Positions 7,431 through 15,649 of a stretch of DNA of 64,000 bases are shown here, piece after piece. Under the pieces are notes generated by a model, which did no database searches, had not been told where the DNA came from, and saw nothing but the letters and a program-made list of their open reading frames with translations. Made by a program: the position numbers and the translations under genes. The stretch comes from RYN-230 sp963834705 (GTDB lineage Bacteria; Actinomycetota; Actinomycetes; Streptosporangiales; Streptosporangiaceae), in the NCBI GenBank assembly GCA_963834705.1, contig CAWICV010000004.1, positions 228,071 through 292,070 of the forward strand. Direction: 5' to 3'. How positions within the stretch are numbered: the first letter of the stretch is position 1; each line of letters opens with the position of its first letter.

Positions 7431-9035
7431 TCAGTTTTTCCGGGGTCGGCGTGCCCAGGTGCGGACGGCCCGGACGATCCGCCGGGCCGCCTCCCTGAGC
7501 TGATCGGGTGAGTGCGCGGCGTAGCCGAGGACCAGGCCGGGCGGGCCGCTGTCCTGGTCCACCCGGTGCCATGACAGTGGGTGGACGAGGACGCCGTCCT
7601 GGTGCAGCTGGCCGGCCAGTTCGGTGTCGTCCCGGCCGGTGCCCGGGGACACAGCGCCGTCCAGGTCGGGGAACGTGATCAGCAGGTGGAGCCCGGCCGG
7701 CACGCCCTGCACCCGGGCGCCGGGCAGCCCCTCGCGGAGCGTGGCCAGCAGCGCATCGCGCCGGCCGCGCTGCCTCGCGCGCACCTGCCGGACGTGCCGG
7801 TCCAGCTCGCCGCTGGCGATGAGCTGGGCCAGCACCAGCTGGGGCAGGGCCGGGCTGCCCAGGTCGCTGGCGTGCTTCGCCGTGACCAGGCCGGTGTACA
7901 GCCGGGGCGGTGGGATCAGCCAGCCCAGCCGCAGGCCCGGGGCCATGCTCTTGGACGTGCTGCCGGTGTAGGCGATCCGGTCTGGGCCGGAGGCCTGCAG
8001 CGCGGGCACCGGGGCCCGGTCGTAGCGGTATTCCGCGTCGTAGTCGTCCTCGATGACCAGGCCGCCCGCCGCGGCCCAGTCCAGCAGGGCGCGGCGGCGC
8101 GGCGGGGCCAGCACCACCCCGGTGGGGAACTGGTGCGCCGGGGTGAGCAGCACGGCCGGCGCGCCGCTGCGGGCCAGCGCGGCCACGTCCAGGCCGTGCT
8201 CGTCCACCGGCACCGCGACCGGCTGCAGGCCCCAGTGCGCCAGCTCGTCCCGCGCCCCCCGGGAGCCCGGGTCCTCCACCGCGATCCGGCTGATGCCCGC
8301 GGCCCGCAGCTGCTGGGCGAGCAGCGCCATGGCCTGCGCAACGCCGGCCACGATGAGGATGTCGCCGGGCTGCGCGCGGATGCCGCGGCTGCGGGCCAGC
8401 CAGCCGGTCAGCTCGGTGCGCAGCCGTTCGCTGCCCCGCGGGTCGCCGTACCCGAGGTCGGCCGCGCTGGCGCTGGCCAGCACGGCCCGCTCGGCGCGCA
8501 GCCAGGCGGTGCGGGGGAAGGCGGACAGGTCGGGCACGCCCGGGGACAGGTCCAGCTCGGCGTGCGCGCCCCACCGCCGGGGCAGGTCCAGCAGCGCAGG
8601 CGCCCCGGTCAGCGTGTGCAGGTCCCCGCCGTCCGCCGATCCACTACCGCCCCCGGCCCGGGCTCCCCGGCTCCCCGTTCTGGCTCGGGTGGGGCTGTGT
8701 CCGTCGCGTCCGCCGGCCAAGCCGTTCGCGGCCGGCTGGGTTCGCGGCAGCACGGTCGTGCCCGCCCCTTGCCGCGCGCTGACCAGGCCTTCGTCGGCCA
8801 GCCGCTGATACGCCTCCACGATGACGCCGCGGGACAGGCCGAGATCTGCGGCCAGCAGCCGGGTGGCGGGCAGCACCGTGCCGGCCGGCAGCCGCCCATC
8901 CCGGATGCCCGCCCGCAGCCTGCCGACCAGCCAGCTGGTCAGCCCGCGGGCCGGCGCGGCGGCCGGGTCCAGCTGGAGGAAGTCCGCCCCGGCCGCCGGG
9001 CGGCGGTTGGCGGCCGCAGGCTCAGCGGCAGGCAT
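7431..9035 (-). CDS. MocR/PdxR-type regulator (GntR HTH fused to class-I aminotransferase fold)
   Basis: 534 residues from ATG 9035. An N-terminal winged helix (GLTSWLVGRLRAGIRDGRLPAGTVLPATRLLAADLGLSRG split over residues about 30-70) is joined by a linker to a PLP-dependent aminotransferase-like domain with IEDDYDAEYRYD and the PLP-lysine segment GSTSKSMAPGLRLGW. MocR regulators bind PLP and control vitamin B6, GABA or amino-acid genes. This one is divergent from an EamA exporter and a B3/B4-domain gene, which it probably controls. A TATAGT lies 6 nt before the ATG, so the mRNA may be leaderless. Confidence 0.9.
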   Translation of the reverse strand: MPAAEPAAANRRPAAGADFLQLDPAAAPARGLTSWLVGRLRAGIRDGRLPAGTVLPATRLLAADLGLSRGVIVEAYQRLADEGLVSARQGAGTTVLPRTQPAANGLAGGRDGHSPTRARTGSRGARAGGGSGSADGGDLHTLTGAPALLDLPRRWGAHAELDLSPGVPDLSAFPRTAWLRAERAVLASASAADLGYGDPRGSERLRTELTGWLARSRGIRAQPGDILIVAGVAQAMALLAQQLRAAGISRIAVEDPGSRGARDELAHWGLQPVAVPVDEHGLDVAALARSGAPAVLLTPAHQFPTGVVLAPPRRRALLDWAAAGGLVIEDDYDAEYRYDRAPVPALQASGPDRIAYTGSTSKSMAPGLRLGWLIPPPRLYTGLVTAKHASDLGSPALPQLVLAQLIASGELDRHVRQVRARQRGRRDALLATLREGLPGARVQGVPAGLHLLITFPDLDGAVSPGTGRDDTELAGQLHQDGVLVHPLSWHRVDQDSGPPGLVLGYAAHSPDQLREAARRIVRAVRTWARRPRKN

Positions 9036-9092
9036 TGGTCCACTATAGAGCCGATCTAATGGTTCTGTTAGCCGGACCATTGTCGTCCTAGC
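9036..9092. promoter_or_regulatory. Divergent promoter/operator between the MocR gene and the EamA gene
   Basis: 57-bp spacer with TGGTCC at 9036-9041 and GGACCA at 9074-9079 as inverted half-sites, and a repeated GAACCA-like element between them. On the minus strand TATAGT (9042-9047) preceded at 18 nt by CTAACA fits a sigma-70-like promoter for the regulator. Role as the MocR operator is inferred from position. Confidence 0.5.
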
Positions 9093-10055
9093 GTGGCCGT
9101 CGTGACCGAACTCCGTGCTCCTGCCCGCGCCCCCCGCCTGGTGTCCGAGTCGGCGGCTGACGCCGCTTCGCGGCGGGCTGGCCCGGCTGCCGTGGCCCCG
9201 GTGGCCATGGGGGTGGCCGCCATCGCCATGGTGGGCGGCAGCGTGGCCATCTCCGGGGTGCTGGCGGCCGCGCCGATGTACACCGCCGAGGCGGTCCGGT
9301 ACGCGGTGGCCTGCCTGCTGCTGGTGCTGTTCGCCCGGGTGGCGGGCCAGCGCCTGATGCTGCCGCGCGGCACCGGCTGGCTGTGGCTGGGCGGCGTCGC
9401 GCTGACCGGGTCGGTGCTGTTCAACATCGCCCTGGTCCAGGGCTCCGGGCACGCGGAACCGGCCGTGCTCGGTGTGTCGGTGGCCTGTGTCCCGCCGCTG
9501 CTGGCCGTGCTCGGCCCGCTGGCCGACCGCAGCCGGCCCAGCCGCGCCGGGCTGGCTGCCGCGCTGGTCGTGACGTGCGGGGCCGCGCTGGTCAGCGGCC
9601 TGGGCCGGACCGACGCGATGGGGGTGGGCTGGGCCGCGGTGGTCTGGGGCTGCGATGCCGCGTTCACCCTGCTGGCCATGCCGGTGCTCGGACGGCACGG
9701 GCCGTGGGGCGTGTCGGTGCACGCCACCTGGATCGCGGCTGTCATCTACGGCGGTATCGGCCTGCTGCACGAGGGGCCGGCCGCGGTGGCCCGGCTCCGC
9801 CCGGGCGACTGGCTCGCGGTCGGCTACCTTGCTGTCATCACGGCCGTCGCGTTCGTGCTGTGGTACTCGGCGGTCGGCCGGCTGGGCGCCGGACGGGCCG
9901 GCCTGCTGGGTGGCGTGGCGCCCATCGCCGCCGCGGCCACCGGGGTGCTGCTCGGCGGGCCGGCGCCCCGGACGCTGGTCTGGGTGGGTGTGGCGGTGGT
10001 GCTCGCCGGGCTGGCCCTCGGCCTGCGGAAACGGTCTGCGGAGACGATGAGGTAA
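9093..10055 (+). CDS. EamA/DMT-superfamily membrane exporter
   Basis: About 320 residues, GTG 9093 or GTG 9102. Ten hydrophobic segments arranged as two EamA halves, for example VAMGVAAIAMVGGSVAISGVL near the start and ending LVWVGVAVVLAGLALGL. Drug/metabolite transporter proteins export amino acids, metabolites or drugs. It is the first gene of a two-gene unit with the B3/B4 protein (2-nt gap) and divergent from the MocR regulator. A similar trio of regulator, exporter and B3/B4 protein is familiar in actinobacteria and suggests amino-acid-related efflux and detoxification. Confidence 0.85.
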   Translation: MAVVTELRAPARAPRLVSESAADAASRRAGPAAVAPVAMGVAAIAMVGGSVAISGVLAAAPMYTAEAVRYAVACLLLVLFARVAGQRLMLPRGTGWLWLGGVALTGSVLFNIALVQGSGHAEPAVLGVSVACVPPLLAVLGPLADRSRPSRAGLAAALVVTCGAALVSGLGRTDAMGVGWAAVVWGCDAAFTLLAMPVLGRHGPWGVSVHATWIAAVIYGGIGLLHEGPAAVARLRPGDWLAVGYLAVITAVAFVLWYSAVGRLGAGRAGLLGGVAPIAAAATGVLLGGPAPRTLVWVGVAVVLAGLALGLRKRSAETMR

Positions 10056-10057
10056 CG

Positions 10058-10756
10058 ATGTATTTCCAGCATTCGGCCGCGATCTGGCGGGACTTCCCGG
10101 CCCTGGTGCCCGGCGTCATGGCGGCCCGCGGCATCACCGCCGATGTGCCGGTCCCGGCGCGGGCAGCCGAGTTCACCGCGATCGCGGCGTCCCGGCTGGC
10201 CGGAGCGACGGAAAGCGAACTGCCCGAGATCCAGGCTTGGCGGCGGGCGTTCGCGCAGATGGGGCTCAAGCCGACCCAGTACCGGTGCGCGTCCGAGTCG
10301 CTGCTCCGGCGGCTGCGCAAGGAAGGCACGCTGCCGCATCTGCACCCGCTGGTCAACCTGTGCAACGCCGCTTCGGTCGCGTACGCCATCCCGGTGGCCG
10401 TGCTCGACCTGGCCAAGATCAGCGGCGACCTTACGGTGCGCTACGCGGACGGGGACGAGAAGTACCTGACGTTCTCCGGCGAGATTGAGCACCCGGCCGC
10501 CGGCGAGGTGATCTTCGCCGATGAGGCGGGCCAGGCGCATGCCCGCCGCTGGACGAACCGGCAGAGCGGCCTGTCCGCCGTGCAGCCCGGCACGGCCGGC
10601 GTGCTGATCGTGGCCGAGGCGCTGCACGACTCGGCGGCTACCGACGTGCCCGCGCTGCTGGCGGCCATCGCGGCGGAAGTCGGCGCGGTGTGGTCCGTCA
10701 GCGCGCCGGCCACCGTGCTGAGCCCGGCCGCGCCGCGCCTCCCGGTCACGCCGTAA
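10058..10756 (+). CDS. B3/B4 (PheRS-beta editing-like) domain protein
   Basis: 232 residues, ATG two nt after the EamA stop. PTQYRCASESLLRRLRKEG, HPLVNLCNAASVAYAIPVAVLDL and the later DEAGQAHARRWTNRQS are hallmarks of the stand-alone B3/4 domain otherwise found in the editing module of phenylalanyl-tRNA synthetase beta chain. Stand-alone members may bind or hydrolyse mis-charged tRNA or free amino-acid derivatives; the substrate is not known. Co-transcription with the exporter is likely. Confidence 0.85.
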   Translation: MYFQHSAAIWRDFPALVPGVMAARGITADVPVPARAAEFTAIAASRLAGATESELPEIQAWRRAFAQMGLKPTQYRCASESLLRRLRKEGTLPHLHPLVNLCNAASVAYAIPVAVLDLAKISGDLTVRYADGDEKYLTFSGEIEHPAAGEVIFADEAGQAHARRWTNRQSGLSAVQPGTAGVLIVAEALHDSAATDVPALLAAIAAEVGAVWSVSAPATVLSPAAPRLPVTP

Positions 10757-10836
10757 CCTGAGCCCGGCCGCGCGGCCCGGGTACCGGATGCCCGGCAACG
10801 CAGCTACCCACTACCTTGGGGGGACAGGAGACCTCG

Positions 10837-11487
10837 GTGATCAGTCTGGACCGGGACGGCGACGTCTGGATCCTGCGCATGGCGGCCGGCGAGAACCGGC
10901 TGAACCAGGACTGGCTGGACGCGGTGAGCGCCGCACTGGATCAGGTCGAGGCGGCCGATGGGCCGGCCGCGCTGGTCACTACCGGCGAGGGCAAGTTCTA
11001 CACCAACGGCCTGGACCTGGACTGGCTGGCCAGCCATCCGGATCCGCCCGCGTTCCGGGACGGGTTGTACCGGCTCAACGCGCGGCTGCTCACCCTGCCG
11101 CTGGCCACCGTGGCCGCGGTCAACGGGCACGCGTTCGGCGCGGGCGCAGTGTTCGCGATCGCGCACGACATCGTGGTCATGCGCGCGGACCGCGGCTACT
11201 GGTGCATGCCCGAGGCCGACCTGGGCCTGCCGGTCACCGGCCCGATGTACGCGGTGCTGGCCGCCAAGCTGCCCCGGCGCGCCGCGCAGGAGGCCATCCT
11301 CACTGGCCGCCGGTTCGGCGGCACGGACGCCGCCGGGGGCGGCATCGTGCAGCATGCGGTGCCCGGAGACGAGGTGCTGCCGCGGGCCGTCGAGCTGGCC
11401 GCGGGCCTGGCCGCCAAGGACCGCCGGACGCTGGCCGCGCACAAGCGGCTGCTGTTCGGCGCGGCGGCCCTGGCCTGCCTGACTTAG
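10837..11487 (+). CDS. Enoyl-CoA hydratase/isomerase family protein
   Basis: 216 residues. GTG 10837 is chosen because ACAGGAG lies 7 nt upstream; a TTG at 10816 is also open. Crotonase fold: LVTTGEGKFYTNGLDLDWL contains the oxyanion-hole segment, and VAAVNGHAFGAGAVFAIAHDIVVM the second one. It is shorter than the usual 255-residue crotonase and ends soon after the core (FGAAALACLT), resembling short actinobacterial and plant delta-3/delta-2 enoyl-CoA isomerase-like proteins. Possible role in fatty-acid catabolism. Confidence 0.85.
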   Translation: MISLDRDGDVWILRMAAGENRLNQDWLDAVSAALDQVEAADGPAALVTTGEGKFYTNGLDLDWLASHPDPPAFRDGLYRLNARLLTLPLATVAAVNGHAFGAGAVFAIAHDIVVMRADRGYWCMPEADLGLPVTGPMYAVLAAKLPRRAAQEAILTGRRFGGTDAAGGGIVQHAVPGDEVLPRAVELAAGLAAKDRRTLAAHKRLLFGAAALACLT

Positions 11488-11700
11488 CCCAGGGGTTACG
11501 AGCCCGGCATGTAGCTGCCGGTGCAGATGTCCCCCGCGCACCGTCCGCGCGCCGATCCCCTCCCGCGTCGTGAAATCGGGCAGTGCCAGAGCCGGCCTCG
11601 TCCTGGCGACCGAAGCGATGGCCGGGTCCTGCTCAGGCTGAGCCCGGCTAGTGCCGCGATGCGCCGGCCGCACCGCCACCCCGCCCCCGGACGGCGAGCC

Positions 11701-12225
11701 TCAGTAGTAGCTCTTCTGCCCGTCGAGCAGCTCCCGGATGAGGTCCAGGTGGCCGGCGTGCCGGGCGGTCTCCTCCAGCATGTGCAGGACCATCCAGCGC
11801 AGCGTCGCGCCGCCCGCCGGCTCATCGGTGTAGCGCCCGGTCTCGTCGAGCGAGTGCGCGGCGATGATCTCGTTCGACACGGCACACTGCGCCGCATACG
11901 CGTCCAGCAGTCCGGCCAGCGGCACGTCGTTCACCATCATTTCCGAGTCCTCGACACCATCGAAGCCGGGCCCGGTTCCAGGGCGGTCCAGGAACACCAC
12001 CTCAAACCAGAGCTGCTCGGCCCAGCGCAGATGGGACACCACCCCAGCCATGGTCATCAACGGTGAGGTGGGCAGCAGCGAGCGGTGCGCGTCGGCCTCG
12101 GACAGCCCTTCGCACTTCAGGTGGATGATCGCGCGCTGCGCGTCGTACCAGCCGATGAGCTGGGTCCGCTCGTCGGCGACGAACGGCGGGCGGTCACGGG
12201 ACGGAGTCATTGCGGCGTCGGTCAT
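11701..12225 (-). CDS. DinB-family protein (DUF664 type)
   Basis: 174 residues. Four-helix DinB/YfiT-like fold: LIGWYDAQRAIIHLKCEGLS, VVSHLRWAEQLWFEVVF and the C-terminal MLEETARHAGHLDLIREL carry the three spaced histidines expected for a metal site. The DUF664 branch in actinobacteria is thought to include mycothiol-dependent transferases. Stand-alone gene. The about 210 bp between it and the crotonase gene hold no gene I can support. Confidence 0.85.
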   Translation of the reverse strand: MTDAAMTPSRDRPPFVADERTQLIGWYDAQRAIIHLKCEGLSEADAHRSLLPTSPLMTMAGVVSHLRWAEQLWFEVVFLDRPGTGPGFDGVEDSEMMVNDVPLAGLLDAYAAQCAVSNEIIAAHSLDETGRYTDEPAGGATLRWMVLHMLEETARHAGHLDLIRELLDGQKSYY

Positions 12226-12252
12226 GGGCCCCAGCTTGCCGCGAACACTGGG

Positions 12253-12680
12253 TCAGTGACCACCGGGATTCGGCGCGTGCAGGCCCAGCCGGCGCTGCTC
12301 GATGATCAGGCAGCGGTCTTCCACGTAGAGCAGCCCGGCGCCCTCAGCGATGGCCCGGGCCTCGGCCGAGGCGATGCCGAGCTGCAGCCACAGCGCGGTG
12401 GCGCCGGCCGCGACCGCCTGGCGGGCGATGTCCGGTGTCTGCCCGGACGGCCGGAACACGTCGACCAGGCCGGCCCGGGCAGCTGGGCGAGCGTGCGGTA
12501 CACCGGCTCGCCCAGGATGACGTCGGCGTGCGGGTTGACCGGGACGATCCGCCAGCCGTGCCGCTGCATGTGCGCGGGCACATAGTGCGCGGCCTTGGCC
12601 GGCACCGAGCTCGCCCCCACCACGGTGATGCTCTCGTAGCTGGTCAGAATGCGCTCAACAATGGCATCCGTAGCGGTCAC
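12253..12680 (-). pseudogene. CoA-binding (YccU-like) protein, frameshifted
   Basis: The first frame encodes MTATDAIVERILTSYESITV then VGASSVPAKAAHYVP and LGEPVYRTLAQLPGPA (from 12680). The second frame picks up at VDVFRPSGQTPDIARQAVAA and runs to the stop at 12253 (RRLGLHAPNPGGH). Together they match one about 140-residue Rossmann-type CoA-binding domain protein. Around 12465-12478 one base is missing, so the two halves are out of frame. Either a recent null mutation or a sequencing/assembly error. Confidence 0.8.
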
Positions 12681-12726
12681 CTGCCTACCGTAAGCCCTGC
12701 TGCCACAGGGCGGTTATCGTGTCCCC

Positions 12727-13260
12727 ATGGCGCAGCGATTGGTCACCGAACGCCTGGTCCTCCGGCCGTGGGCACAGGACGACGCCCAGGCGGCGCTGGC
12801 GGCCTACGGCGATGGCGAGGTCGCCAAGTGGCTGGCCCCGGAAATGGACACCGTCCCGGACCCGGCGGCGATGCGGCTGGTCTTGCAGCAGTGGGTGGCC
12901 GAGGACACCCGGCTGCTGACCCCGGCCGGGCGGTGGGCGATCGAGCGGCGCGAGGACGGCCAGCTGATCGGCGGGGCGACCCTGCTGCCGCTGGCGCCGG
13001 ACGACGAGTTCGAGATCGGGTGGCAGCTCAGCCCGGCCGCGTGGGGTCATGGCTACGCCACCGAGACCGGTCTCGCCCTCGCCCGGTGGGCGTTCGACCA
13101 GGGCATCGAGCAGGTCATCGCGGTGGTCCGGCCGACCAACAGGCGGGCCGAGGCGATGGTCCGCCACATGGGCATGGAGTGGGTCGGCGAGACGGAGAAG
13201 TACCATAACCTGCGGCTGCAGGTGTTCCAGCTGCGTCCCGGGGACCTGGCCGGACCGTGA
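12727..13260 (+). CDS. GNAT acetyltransferase, RimJ/RimL-like
   Basis: 177 residues. TERLVLRPWAQDDAQAAL is the standard opening of RimJ/RimL-type acetyltransferases. EIGWQLSPAAWGHGYATETG holds the acetyl-CoA binding loop (GHGYATE), followed by VRPTNRRAEAMVRHMGMEWV. Acetylates a protein N-terminus or a small molecule; the substrate cannot be read from sequence. Confidence 0.9.
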   Translation: MAQRLVTERLVLRPWAQDDAQAALAAYGDGEVAKWLAPEMDTVPDPAAMRLVLQQWVAEDTRLLTPAGRWAIERREDGQLIGGATLLPLAPDDEFEIGWQLSPAAWGHGYATETGLALARWAFDQGIEQVIAVVRPTNRRAEAMVRHMGMEWVGETEKYHNLRLQVFQLRPGDLAGP

Positions 13261-13276
13261 TCTAAGCACGGGATAG

Positions 13277-14038
13277 ACGCAACGTATAGTTGCTGCCACG
13301 CGCGGTGCCCGGGGGTCGTGGCGCCACGCGGTTAACGGACTTCGGCGTCCGTTCGACGGGCATATCGACGCCCGCCGGTCGGTGGCGTTCAGCACCGCCG
13401 GGCTGGCCGCGCTGCGCCGGGTCGGCCACGCCACCGGCGGGGCGACGGTGAACGATGCCGTGCTGACCGTGGTGGCCGGCGGGCTGCACCGCTGGCTGGA
13501 GGCGCATCACGGCCACCTCGGCGCGGTCCGGGTGAAGGTGCCGGTCAGCCTGCACAACGCGGCGGCCCACGACGGAGCCGCCCCCGGCAACCGCGATTCG
13601 TTCTTCTGCCTGGACCTGCCGCTCGGCGCGGCCGATCCGCTGGACCGGCTGGCCGCGATCCGGCACGCCACCAGGGTCCGCAAACAGGGCCACGACGCCC
13701 AGCACCTGGACGCGTGCATGCGTGAGCTGGCCCGGGTCCCGCCGCTGGGCCGGTTCGCCGAGCGGGTGCTGTCCCACGCCCGGTCGTTCGCGCTGAACGT
13801 GTCCAACGTGCCCGGGCCCCGGCAGCCGGTGCGGCTGCTCGGGCGGCCGGTGGTTGGGATGTACTCGCTGGCCGAGATCGCCACGTACCATGCGCTGCGC
13901 ATCGCGGTGGTGTCGCTGGCCGGCACGCTGAACTTCGGGCTGGTCGCCGACCCGACCCTGCTGGATGACGTGGACCAGCTGGCGGCGGGCCTGCAGGCCG
14001 AGGCGGGCGCGCTGTGCGCGTGCCTGCCACCCGGCTGA
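13277..14038 (+). pseudogene. Wax ester synthase/DGAT, C-terminal domain only
   Basis: Open frame from just after a TAG at 13274; the only start codon is GTG 13382, but homologous sequence (VNGLRRPFDGHIDARRSVAF) is readable upstream of it without any start. What follows, GGATVNDAVLTVVAGGLHRW, VKVPVSLHN and ALNVSNVPGPRQPVRLLG, is the WS/DGAT C-terminal (DUF1298) domain. The N-terminal acyltransferase half with its HHxxxDG active site is absent. Best read as a 5'-deleted gene for triacylglycerol or wax ester synthesis. A 218-residue product from GTG 13382 could still be made. Confidence 0.75.
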
Positions 14039-14073
14039 GCGGCACCGTCGGTGCGGCCGGGCACGATTGGGGC

Positions 14074-14727
14074 ATGCGAGATCAGCGGGATCGCGGGCAG
14101 TTCGCCGCCGTGCTGGCTGACGTGGCCGCGGGCCGCTTCCCGGCCGCGGACGGCGGGGTCACGGTGCTGCCCGCACCGTCGGCGCGCGACTCGGGCGTGC
14201 TCGGCTGCACCGCGCACGCGGTCGTGTTCGCCGACGCCGACCCGGCCTGGGTGGCCGCCCAGCTGCCCGCCGGGGATCTGGCCGCGCCGCTCAGCCCGGC
14301 GTTCCTGCAGGCGCTGTGCCAGCACACCGGCCGGAAGATGCATACCATCGACATGCTGTGCATCGCGGCCACGCGCCCCGGGCCGCCGCCGCTCGCGCTG
14401 GCCGCCGAGCCGGACCGGTCCCATCCGCGCATCGCCCGCGCGATGCGCTACCGCGACGACGTCCGGGCCTGGCGGGCCGACGGCGGCGTGGTGCTGCTCG
14501 GCCGCGGCGTCGCGGGCCGCTGGGAAGCATCGGTCGAGGTGGACGCGGCCCACCGCGGGCACGGGCTGGGCCGCGCACTGGCCGCCGCGGCCCGGCACTT
14601 GGCGCCACCCGGCACCCCGCTCTGGGCGCAGATCTCCCCGGCCAACGCGGCCAGCGTGCGGGCCTTCCTCGCGGCCGGCTTCGTTCCGGTCGGCGCGGAA
14701 GCGCACCTCATCCCGCCCAACCTCTGA
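14074..14727 (+). CDS. GNAT-family acetyltransferase
   Basis: 217 residues from ATG 14074. The C-terminal half is a GNAT domain: VEVDAAHRGHGLGRALAAAA contains the R/Q-x-x-G-x-G/A acetyl-CoA loop, followed by QISPANAASVRAFLAAGFVP. The N-terminal about 110 residues resemble the long lead of actinobacterial GNAT proteins with AHAVVFADADPAWV. Substrate unknown; preceded by a short spacer after the WS/DGAT remnant. Confidence 0.8.
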   Translation: MRDQRDRGQFAAVLADVAAGRFPAADGGVTVLPAPSARDSGVLGCTAHAVVFADADPAWVAAQLPAGDLAAPLSPAFLQALCQHTGRKMHTIDMLCIAATRPGPPPLALAAEPDRSHPRIARAMRYRDDVRAWRADGGVVLLGRGVAGRWEASVEVDAAHRGHGLGRALAAAARHLAPPGTPLWAQISPANAASVRAFLAAGFVPVGAEAHLIPPNL

Positions 14728-14763
14728 GCTTCTGCCGAACGCCACTGCCCCCGGCTGCCCGGT

Positions 14764-15135
14764 TCAGCCCGCGCGGTTGGTGATCCGCAGGTAGTAACCG
14801 TCGGGATCGAGGATGCGGAAGTCACGCAGCCCCCAGGACTGGCCGTGCAGATCGTCGTCCAGCGGCCAGCCGGCCGCGGCCACCCGGTCCCGCTCGGCGG
14901 CGACGTCGTCCACCTCCAGCACCAGTTCAACACCGGTGGGCGGCCGCCGGGCCGGCCAGGCGCCCGGCACCACCTCCCGGACCGCCCCGACCCGCACCGC
15001 GCCGCGGCGCAGCGCGACATAGTCGTCCCGGCCGCGCCGGTCGCCGGTGAGCTTGAAGCCGAGTACGCGCTGGTAAAAGTTGACAGTGACGTCGAGATCG
15101 GCCGGGAAGATCTCGAAGCGGAGCGTCATGTCCAT
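14764..15135 (-). CDS. Glyoxalase/VOC-family protein
   Basis: 123 residues from ATG 15135 (or ATG 15129). Single vicinal-oxygen-chelate module: LRFEIFPADLDVTVNFYQRV, then GVELVLEVDDVAAERDRV and the closing DFRILDPDGYYLRITNR, typical of the bleomycin-resistance/glyoxalase superfamily. Metal ligands are incomplete compared with true glyoxalase I. Could be a binding or dioxygenase-type protein; the exact activity is unknown. Confidence 0.85.
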   Translation of the reverse strand: MDMTLRFEIFPADLDVTVNFYQRVLGFKLTGDRRGRDDYVALRRGAVRVGAVREVVPGAWPARRPPTGVELVLEVDDVAAERDRVAAAGWPLDDDLHGQSWGLRDFRILDPDGYYLRITNRAG

Positions 15136-15153
15136 GACCGGTACGGTAGCCCG

Positions 15154-15548
15154 GTGGTCAGCTACGAGTGGCGCGGGCCGTTCAGCAACGCTGAGCTCAG
15201 CGCGCTGCACGCGGCCGGGTTCGGGCCGCCGGGCCGGCCGCATGACTGGCGGGCTCAGCTGCACCGGCACAGCCTGGGCTGGGTGTGCGCGCGGGACGGC
15301 ACCGGGCTGGCCGGGTTCGTCAACGTGGCCTGGGACGGCGGCGCGCACGCGTTCTGCTGGACACCGTGGTGGCCGGCCGGCTGCGGCACCAGGGCGCCGG
15401 GACCAGGCTGGTCGCGGTAGCGGCCGGGCAGGCCCGGGCGGCCGGCTGCGCTTGGCTGCACGTGGACTTCGAGGCTGAGCTGGGCCCGTTCTACTGGGAC
15501 AGCTGTGGCTTCCGGCCGACCAGCGCCGGCCTGCTGTCGCTGCGCTAG
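15154..15548 (+). pseudogene. GNAT acetyltransferase, frameshifted
   Basis: GTG 15154 opens VVSYEWRGPFSNAELSALHA and continues to GFVNVAWDGGAHAF. The remainder of the same protein, LLDTVVAGRLRHQGAGTRLV to FYWDSCGFRPTSAGLLSLR, is in the next frame. RHQGAGTRL is the acetyl-CoA loop. One base appears missing near 15354-15358 (the TTC/CTG junction). Full length would be about 131 residues. Confidence 0.8.
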
Positions 15549-15649
15549 TAAGCGCTGGCACCAGCCAAGACTTGATCATGACTAGTAAGCGGCTGGGAAT
15601 AATGGTGCACTCAACCTATGAGGGTGGGCAGCCGGGCGGTGAGCCGAAC

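Noticed and set aside
10804..11679. Minus-strand open frame over the enoyl-CoA hydratase
   Set aside because: No family resemblance; opposite strand carries the crotonase motifs. The 11.5-11.7 kb part also shows nothing convincing.
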